DNA of 18,708 bases from assembly GCA_045589695.1 (NCBI GenBank), contig JAZNPP010000010.1, positions 1-18,708 of the forward strand. Reading direction: 5' to 3'. The DNA comes from HGM04593 sp045589695 (GTDB taxonomy: Bacteria > Bacteroidota > Bacteroidia > Bacteroidales > Bacteroidaceae). Positions 15,345 to 18,708 of the stretch are shown here, piece after piece (the first letter of the stretch is position 1; every line of letters begins with the position of its first letter). The position numbers were made by a program, and so were the translations under genes. A model generated the notes under the pieces. It saw nothing but the letters and a program-made list of their open reading frames with translations, did no database searches and was not told the origin of the DNA.

Positions 15345-15734
15345 TTAGAGGGCAAGAGCGCAGGTAATGAAGGATTTACCCTTATAGTTCTGAGAGGGCT
15401 TTTTGAGGACGTCAATGGAGTATTCCTCATTTGGCGCTTCATCAGCCATGACGTCGAAGATGTCCTTGAAACTGGTGAAGAAAGACTCAGAACCAGTGAC
15501 GAACTTGTTACCAGCGTTGTCAATGATTACATATTTGACGTAATCTTTGTCCTGCTTAGATTTCTCGTTGTGGACATCGAGAATAACGTAAGCAACGGGG
15601 GAGATGGTGAGAATATCAACGTCATCGAGAGCGGTATCAAGGGGCGTTGCGTTGGAGTAATCCTTGAGCGCAATCTTTTCCTTTGCAGTCAACTCACGAC
15701 TTGCTTCACGAATTTTAACAGAATAACCTTCCAT
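15345..15734 (-). CDS. Single-stranded DNA-binding protein (phi29 gp5-like)
   Basis: This 129-residue protein is the size of phi29 p5 (124) and has the same place relative to the terminal protein and p6. The pattern from about residue 40 (VDILTISPVAYVILDV, a charged loop, YVKYVIIDNAGNKFVTGSES, an amphipathic helix, then KGKSFITCALAL) follows, as I recall it, the p5 layout ending in KGNVFFSLQLSL. This fits an OB-like beta fold that coats strands displaced during replication. AAAGGAG lies 9 nt before the ATG. It is expressed at high level if the hairpin after it attenuates. The assignment is by pattern and synteny, not by search. Confidence 0.7.
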   Translation of the reverse strand: MEGYSVKIREASRELTAKEKIALKDYSNATPLDTALDDVDILTISPVAYVILDVHNEKSKQDKDYVKYVIIDNAGNKFVTGSESFFTSFKDIFDVMADEAPNEEYSIDVLKKPSQNYKGKSFITCALAL

Positions 15735-15765
15735 GATTTAGACTCCTTTTTAAGTTAAGATTTGT

Positions 15766-16065
15766 TTAGATTTCAGCGGTAAGGGGAGAGCGAGTTTTGG
15801 GGTCAAGCTCGACAGCGTGGGCCATGAAGTCTTCAAGGGTGATACCGTACACCTTTTCGTCGATGGTGACGTCAACGATTTCGATGAACTTGATGGTGTC
15901 GGAATCGACTTTCGCGGCTACAGCCTTTTCGAGCTTTTTAGTATCAGCAATGGGAGGTGCGATGGTGACAGAAGTGTTAAACGGTTCAGCGGTTTCCTTG
16001 TTGAAAGCGAGAGCGATAACATTCTGCTTGCTGATACTGCGAGTAAAAGGGAATTTCTTGGGCAT
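15766..16065 (-). CDS. Probable p6-like double-stranded DNA-binding protein
   Basis: This 99-residue protein is first in the replication operon, as gene 6 (104 residues) precedes gene 5 in phi29. The C-terminal half (TIKFIEIVDVTIDEKVYGITLEDFMAHAV) resembles the p6 segment with V.VV.VEP.TEVYELPVEKFLEVA, and the N-terminus is basic (MPKKFPFTRSISKQN). phi29 p6 coats the genome, helps open the origins and regulates early promoters. The frame is open to 16278, but the upstream part runs through the structured leader and lacks a ribosome site. The ATG at 16065 has AAAGGAG 8 nt upstream. Confidence 0.65.
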   Translation of the reverse strand: MPKKFPFTRSISKQNVIALAFNKETAEPFNTSVTIAPPIADTKKLEKAVAAKVDSDTIKFIEIVDVTIDEKVYGITLEDFMAHAVELDPKTRSPLTAEI

Positions 16066-16262
16066 GGTTGTACTCCTTTCTTTTAGTAATAGTTTTGTGT
16101 GCGTGCAGTGAATAGGATTGCGGCTTAACGGAGTTGCACCGTTGTATGCTGTGAGCCGCATAAGATGAGCGCCAGCTATCGTGCCATAGCTATCGGCGCT
16201 CCACGCTAAAACACTCTGGCCGGAGCAAGCGCGGCGGCAAGTTGTGAGACACGCCATGCCGC
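16066..16262 (-). ncRNA. GC-rich structured leader of the replication operon
   Basis: About 200 nt lie between the predicted start (near 16262) and the p6-like start, far more than a normal leader, and the region is more GC-rich than its surroundings. Two strong hairpins are visible. One spans 16167-16201: a 7-bp and a 6-bp helix with a 3-nt bulge and 6-nt loop. The other spans 16119-16160: outer 7-bp stem TGCGGCT/AGCCGCA, inner AACGG/CCGTT. The extreme 5' end (GCGGCA) could also pair with the 3' arm of the second hairpin, so two exclusive folds are possible. It could be a regulatory leader or a separate small RNA. No known riboswitch was recognised. Confidence 0.5.
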
Positions 16263-16268
16263 AGTAAT

Positions 16269-16297
16269 AATATACCATATGTCAAGACAAATTGCAA
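16269..16297 (-). promoter_or_regulatory. Leftward promoter of the replication operon
   Basis: On the minus strand TTGCAA (16297-16292) and TATATT (16274-16269) are 17 nt apart, with an extended -10 TG (TGGTATATT). TTGACA also occurs in this stretch, but its spacing to a -10 box is wrong. Expected transcript start is near 16262. Confidence 0.7.
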
Positions 16298-16352
16298 GAG
16301 GTAAATGCAAGATTGTTTGACAAATATTTCACAATGTACTGACATGGGGTAA

Positions 16353-16379
16353 ATGGTGGAGTTGTTAGGACTCCACCAT
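16353..16379 (-). terminator. Hairpin at the end of the small Cys-rich gene operon
   Basis: A 10-bp perfect stem (16353-16362 with 16370-16379) and 7-nt loop overlaps the 3' end of the gene at 16365-16574; the stop codon is in the loop. The minus-strand tail after the stem is TTTACC, a weak T-run, so termination may be partial. It separates the early accessory transcript from the replication promoter 56 nt downstream. Confidence 0.6.
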
Positions 16380-16574
16380 CTGTTCAGATTGCATATCGCA
16401 GTATTCAATGGCATTGCATACTGCTCTGCAAACTCTTTTATAGTGACAATCATCACAAAAGCCGTTTTCAATGCAATGGTCATTGGAACAAACAGAAGAC
16501 AAACCAGTTTCCAATATTTTACCAATAATCTTGTAATCAGATTTAATGAAGTTTGCGGAATATACACGAATCAT
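16365..16574 (-). CDS. Cys-rich small protein, 69 residues
   Basis: Product not recognised. It has seven cysteines, six of them between residues 29 and 53: VCSNDHCIENGFCDDCHYKR and VCRAVC. The spacing suggests a zinc-binding or similar metal-binding fold. The N-terminus (MIRVYSANFIKSDYKIIGKI) is not a signal peptide. The upstream gene overlaps it by 4 nt (ATGA), and AAGGAGG lies 9 nt before the ATG, so the gene is real and co-translated with its neighbour, another small Cys-rich protein. Confidence 0.8.
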   Translation of the reverse strand: MIRVYSANFIKSDYKIIGKILETGLSSVCSNDHCIENGFCDDCHYKRVCRAVCNAIEYCDMQSEQMVES

Positions 16575-16723
16575 GAGTACAGTTCCTCCTTATCATCTTC
16601 GGATAGTTCAGGCGTGTCGTCTGGTTCTTCAGCACCACACCAATACTCACAGCTACCATAGGATTCAGAATTGTATGGACAAATTCCATCAAAATCGCAT
16701 GGGGTAATCTTGCGCAATGACAT
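16571..16723 (-). CDS. Cys-containing acidic small protein, 50 residues
   Basis: This short gene begins MSLRKITPCDFDGICPYNSE. It has four cysteines (residues 9, 15, 25, 29; CX5C-X9-CX3C) in the N-terminal part and an acidic C-terminal tail (EEPDDTPELSEDDKEELYS). AAGGAG lies 7 nt before the ATG, and the stop overlaps the next ATG as ATGA, so reading frame and signals support it well. The four Cys could hold one zinc ion. Function unknown. Confidence 0.78.
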   Translation of the reverse strand: MSLRKITPCDFDGICPYNSESYGSCEYWCGAEEPDDTPELSEDDKEELYS

Positions 16724-16735
16724 AATTTCACTCCT

Positions 16736-16966
16736 TTACATTAAATTATGCTTTAACATGTAGTCAGTGTTGCCAACAAATTTGGCATTATCTATTGCCC
16801 AATCATTGGTGACTACAAATTTAACGCCTTTAATGATAATTGAAAAGCTACATTCAGATTCACGCTTGAGACGATTTTCTGGTAAAACCTTTTTCAAGGT
16901 TTTATACCAAATAATATCATCGCAATACATTGTTCTGTTCAAATCTGGACGATGAACTATTACCAT
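16736..16966 (-). CDS. Hypothetical protein, 76 residues
   Basis: Product not recognised. It is a small basic sequence (MVIVHRPDLNRTMYCDDIIW; KKVLPENRLKRE) with a beta-like segment (ECSFSIIIKGVKFVVTNDW) and a short C-terminal helix. No signal peptide or membrane segment is apparent. AAGGG lies 8 nt before the ATG. The next gene's ribosome site overlaps this gene's stop region, placing both in one operon. It lies just outside the leftmost inverted-repeat cassette. Confidence 0.75.
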   Translation of the reverse strand: MVIVHRPDLNRTMYCDDIIWYKTLKKVLPENRLKRESECSFSIIIKGVKFVVTNDWAIDNAKFVGNTDYMLKHNLM

Positions 16967-16991
16967 TTTTATCCCTTACTTTATTTTTATT

Positions 16992-17638
16992 TCACAGTGT
17001 TCTCACAAGCACACATTGTGCTTGTGGCCGGGTTTTACTCGACATAATGCTGATGGTCTATCATTTTCTTTCCATACTTGCGAAAATCAGATTCAGACAT
17101 GGCGTAAAGTGCTTCAATGGGCTTGAGGTTTTCAATAAGAATTGCCTTTTCGTTGTCAAGCTCAATAGACTTTGCGTACTTGTCAAGTTTCTTTACCATA
17201 TCAGCAGGGACGGAAACTTCACGCTTGCACAGTTCACGAGTGTCGGTGGACATGTAGAGATATTCACCGATAAAGCCCTTGACTGTTTTCGTAATCATGT
17301 TTCGCGTTTCCTTGCTACGCTGTTCATAGGGCTTTGCATACTTGAGAAAATCAGATTCGTCCATGCCATACAAGACGGTTTCCTTGTCGATGCTGAGAAC
17401 GTCCACGAGCTTGCCGGAAATGATAGACGGGTTTTTGCGGATGTACTTTTCCGCCGTGGTGGTGAGGGTGCAGAAGTCTGGAAGGGCGATAATGGCGTCA
17501 AGAAGATTGCCATTTTCGTACACCTTGCAAGTGGCAAGGCAAGTAGTGAAAGAACGGGTAATGGTGTTACGCATGATTGTGTTCTCCTTTATAAAATATT
17601 TTTATTCAATCACATGTGTGATTGTGAGAACACTGTGA
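16992..17638. repeat. Inverted-repeat cassette A around the gene at 17035-17574
   Basis: A perfect 17-bp inverted repeat, TCACAGTGTTCTCACAA at 16992-17008 and its complement at 17622-17638, encloses one gene. Each arm runs into a local hairpin: 17004-17026 (10-bp stem) and 17607-17624 (8-bp stem, CAATCACA/TGTGATTG). The two hairpins are related, but a G-C pair in one (CAAGCACA/TGTGCTTG) is a T-A pair in the other, so pairing is kept. Confidence 0.85.
17035..17574 (-). CDS. Small early protein with tandem duplicated domain, 179 residues
   Basis: The protein is two related halves. Residues 1-82 run from MRNTITRSFTT to ETVLYGMDESDFLKYAKPY. Residues 89-171 run from ETRNMITKTVKGF to IEALYAMSESDFRKYGKKM. 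The pattern MRNTITR ... LYGM.E..F...A resembles small proteins of unknown function common in Firmicutes phages, normally as a single unit, so this may be a fused or duplicated form. No catalytic motif is evident. AAAGGAGA lies about 10 nt before the ATG. It is the gene inside inverted-repeat cassette A. A DNA-binding or regulatory role is only a guess. Confidence 0.8.
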   Translation of the reverse strand: MRNTITRSFTTCLATCKVYENGNLLDAIIALPDFCTLTTTAEKYIRKNPSIISGKLVDVLSIDKETVLYGMDESDFLKYAKPYEQRSKETRNMITKTVKGFIGEYLYMSTDTRELCKREVSVPADMVKKLDKYAKSIELDNEKAILIENLKPIEALYAMSESDFRKYGKKMIDHQHYVE

Positions 17639-17644
17639 TGATTT

Positions 17645-18080
17645 AGACAGCCCATAATTAAGCCCAAAGTTTGGGCTTAAATGTTGCGATAAGTGTATCT
17701 GTCATTATTCCAAGGGTAAGGCGTGTAGTCGTGAATGAATTTTGAAATATGTTGCGCTGAAGTAGCTGTATAGCAATATTCGCCGCGCAATACATCAGCA
17801 ATTCTTCCGGTACTTTTCTCTATTGCCGCAATAAAAGTTTCATAGCTTTTTAGAAGATAATAGTTATCTGTCGAATAGACAACAGCTTGACAAGTTCTCA
17901 AGCGCATTGAGGCATGGTAACTTTCATTGCGAAATTCTTCCTTTGCGCATGTGAAAATCCCATATGCTACAGAATTATCTAAATCTTGAAGATACTGCTT
18001 TCTTGTCATATTGTGACGTTCCATAATTATACTCCTATATAAGTTATAGTTTTAACTTTGGGCTTAATTATGGGCTGTCT
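17645..18080. repeat. Inverted-repeat cassette B around the gene at 17677-18024
   Basis: A perfect 27-bp inverted repeat (17645-17671 with 18054-18080, starting AGACAGCCCATAATTAAGCC) encloses one gene. The left arm also forms an 11-bp hairpin with the end of the gene (TTAAGCCCAAA/TTTGGGCTTAA, 17658-17680), including the stop codon. The right arm overlaps a weaker hairpin (18041-18058, AAGTTA/TAACTT). Gap to cassette A is 6 nt. Confidence 0.9.
17677..18024 (-). CDS. Hypothetical phage protein (DUF8033-like pattern), 115 residues
   Basis: The N-terminal part (MERHNMTRKQYLQDLDNSVA) is helical. The C-terminal part has the pattern of a widespread small phage protein: YYLLKSYETFIAAIEKSTGR, then YTATSAQHISKFIHDYTPY, comparable to LxSYxTxVA ... 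YSxTTxRHIxxF. I recall this as DUF8033-type, function unknown; the assignment is tentative. The ribosome site is TAGGAGT. An ATG six codons into the frame is an alternative but lacks a ribosome site. The stop codon lies inside the hairpin of cassette B. Confidence 0.8.
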   Translation of the reverse strand: MERHNMTRKQYLQDLDNSVAYGIFTCAKEEFRNESYHASMRLRTCQAVVYSTDNYYLLKSYETFIAAIEKSTGRIADVLRGEYCYTATSAQHISKFIHDYTPYPWNNDRYTYRNI

Positions 18081-18083
18081 TTA

Positions 18084-18387
18084 GCTTGTGCATGAATAGC
18101 CGCACAATGGCGGCTTATTTTTACATTGCTTCTTTAACAAATCTTGCTAAGGCTTTTTCTACTGCATCAATACCTTCAAGTAATGCCTTCGATTCTGCTA
18201 TAACAGATTCAGACCATTCCACGGGGTCAGATTCGTGTGCCTTGATAGTGTCGTATGCGTTTTGCTTTTTCCATTCAAGCTCGCGCATAATTTCCTCTGC
18301 GGCAGATACGCGATTTTTAAGAATAGTAAACATTTTTATTTCTCCTTTGTGAATAGTCCGTAATTATACGGCTATTCATGCACAAGC
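18084..18387. repeat. Inverted-repeat cassette C around the gene at 18121-18333
   Basis: A perfect 19-bp inverted repeat, GCTTGTGCATGAATAGCCG at 18084-18102 and its complement at 18369-18387, encloses one gene. The left arm also forms hairpin AGCCGC/GCGGCT (18098-18115). The right arm forms an 11-bp hairpin with one bulged T (18351-18377), whose loop region contains TATAAT on the minus strand without a good -35. Gap to cassette B is 3 nt. Confidence 0.9.
18121..18333 (-). CDS. Small helical hypothetical protein, 70 residues
   Basis: This is the first gene of the rightmost early operon. The sequence (MFTILKNRVSAAEEIMRELE, KKQNAYDTIKAHE, IAESKALLEGIDAVEKALAR) is almost wholly amphipathic helix and probably forms a helical hairpin or coiled coil. 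No family recognised. AAAGGAGA lies about 10 nt before the ATG. It is enclosed by inverted-repeat cassette C. As the first early gene of a podovirus it is a candidate host-takeover factor, which is inference from position only. Confidence 0.8.
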   Translation of the reverse strand: MFTILKNRVSAAEEIMRELEWKKQNAYDTIKAHESDPVEWSESVIAESKALLEGIDAVEKALARFVKEAM

Positions 18388-18582
18388 CTTTGTTTCAATG
18401 TGTGCAATGTTTCACGTGAAACGTCGTGTTAAACATTTTGGAAACCGTCCAATTTTCAAGGTACATTCAAGAGTAGTACGGTAACCAAAGCTTGCGGCTC
18501 AAGCCTTGCCGTCTTCAACGTTCAACTCTTGCGTTTTTTCTTTGTCCTCCTCTCTGTGTCGTAGTCAAGTAACCTTGGCTAC
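18334..18582 (-). ncRNA. Long structured leader of the rightmost early transcript
   Basis: About 250 nt without a gene separate the early promoter from the first start codon. The first about 120 nt can form nested helices: 18569-18577 with 18457-18464 (8 bp, one bulged U), 18525-18531 with 18468-18474 (7 bp), 18509-18512 with 18478-18481, and 18500-18508 with 18486-18494 (9 bp, one G-U). A perfect AGGAGG on the minus strand (about 18547-18552) has no start codon at usable distance. The parS-like site and the right arm of cassette C lie in the remainder. It could be a small RNA, a regulatory leader, or both. Confidence 0.45.
18408..18423. promoter_or_regulatory. parS-like site (Spo0J/ParB binding)
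   Basis: TGTTTCACGTGAAACG matches the Bacillus subtilis parS consensus TGTTNCACGTGAAACA at all but the last position. This is the chromosome centromere bound by Spo0J/ParB. In phi29, binding of host Spo0J to the phage genome has been linked to carrying phage DNA into the spore. The site lies between the early promoter and the first gene, outside any coding sequence. Confidence 0.75.
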
Positions 18583-18588
18583 GCCAAG

Positions 18589-18618
18589 ATTATACCATTT
18601 TTTGTCCTAAAAAGTCAA
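18589..18618 (-). promoter_or_regulatory. Strong rightmost early promoter, leftward
   Basis: On the minus strand TTGACT (18618-18613) and TATAAT (18594-18589) are 18 nt apart, with extended -10 TG (TGGTATAAT) and an A-tract in the spacer. Start is expected near 18582. A perfect 6-bp palindrome with 3-nt centre (18574-18588, CTTGGC/GCCAAG) spans the start and may be an operator. It drives the early accessory genes. Confidence 0.85.
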
Positions 18619-18693
18619 GCTTTTTTATGAATAAATTGTTAACATTTGCATGTTTTTAGCATGTCATATTGCACAAAATATTGCGTTACTATT

Positions 18694-18703
18694 TGGGAAG
18701 TCG
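18694..18703. repeat. Right copy of terminal inverted repeat
   Basis: TGGGAAGTCG is the reverse complement of bases 1-10. Five further bases, GAGGC, follow to the end of the window. The preceding about 80 bases (18615-18693) are AT-rich with no gene, consistent with a replication origin at the terminus; a GCATG direct repeat lies at about 18648-18663. Confidence 0.6.
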
Positions 18704-18708
18704 GAGGC

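Noticed and set aside
16066..16278. N-terminal extension of the p6-like protein
   Set aside because: It would be read from the structured leader without a ribosome site, and its Cys/Arg-rich sequence does not match the rest. The ATG at 16065 has a strong ribosome site.
16190..16567. 125-codon minus-strand frame
   Set aside because: It overlaps in another frame a gene with a strong ribosome site (16365-16574) and continues through a terminator, a promoter and the structured leader.
16543..16731. 62-codon minus-strand frame
   Set aside because: The 50-residue frame 16571-16723 has the ribosome site and the ATGA junction; this one is its shadow.
16930..17646. 238-codon plus-strand frame
   Set aside because: It is antisense to the cassette A gene, has no ribosome site, and runs across the hairpins on both sides.
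18351..18377. TATAAT within the cassette C hairpin as a separate promoter
   Set aside because: No acceptable -35 box lies 16-18 nt upstream and there is no extended -10 TG. It could still be weakly active.
16992..18387. CRISPR-like or integron-like array
   Set aside because: The repeats are inverted, differ from one cassette to the next, and occur in pairs around genes. There are no regular spacers, no attC consensus recognised, and no cas or integrase gene.
18457..18582. Early leader as the true pRNA
   Set aside because: Its length and terminal position would fit phi29, but it lacks a three-way junction and loop-loop complementarity, while 11191-11305 has both. Kept as a structured leader only.
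1..18708. tRNA genes, integrase or lysogeny genes
   Set aside because: No cloverleaf, integrase, excisionase or CI-like repressor was seen. The gene set fits a lytic phage.

Overview
This window is most likely an almost complete genome of a small podovirus of the phi29 type (Salasmaviridae-like, protein-primed linear dsDNA). Evidence: a family B DNA polymerase directly downstream of a probable terminal protein; SSB-like and p6-like genes upstream of these; the conserved block scaffold, major capsid, tail knob, connector, lower collar, appendage; a gp16-type packaging ATPase; and a 10-bp inverted repeat near the two ends. The host is probably a Firmicute, perhaps a spore former. This rests on strong AAGGAGG-type ribosome sites, UUG starts, sigma-A-type promoters, a CW_7 wall-binding module and a near-perfect Spo0J/ParB parS site near the right end.

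Layout. Positions 32-10027, minus strand: late operon in the order lysis (holin, stand-alone CW_7 protein, gp13-like lysozyme), scaffold, capsid, tail knob, connector, lower collar, receptor-binding appendage with an SGNH esterase, ending in a strong hairpin. Positions 10065-10105: two near-consensus promoters in opposite directions, interleaved so that polymerases cannot occupy both. Positions 10136-11305, plus strand: packaging ATPase, then a 115-nt RNA that folds like phi29 packaging RNA (pRNA), then a bidirectional terminator. Positions 11346-16065, minus strand: replication operon (p6-like, SSB, terminal protein, DNA polymerase, HD hydrolase, three small genes) from a promoter at 16269-16297 with a GC-rich structured leader of about 200 nt. 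Positions 16365-18618, minus strand: early accessory region from a strong promoter at 18589-18618, with a structured leader, a parS-like site and six small genes.

The most unusual feature is in the accessory region. Three consecutive genes (18121-18333, 17677-18024, 17035-17574) are each enclosed by their own perfect inverted repeat of 19, 27 and 17 bp. The three cassettes abut with gaps of only 3 and 6 nt, so 16992-18387 is tiled by gene-sized inverted-repeat modules. The repeats differ between cassettes, and one pair of local hairpins shows a compensatory base-pair change, which suggests the structure itself is selected. I know of no described system of this form.

The parts work together as follows. 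Early and replication transcripts run leftward from the right end and make the protein-primed replication machinery. The late operon makes the particle and lysis proteins. The ATPase and pRNA come from one opposite-strand transcript and package the DNA. Hairpins after the SSB and capsid genes probably lower expression of the genes behind them. No tRNA, rRNA, CRISPR array, integrase or insertion sequence was seen. All family assignments are from reading the sequence; no database search was run.
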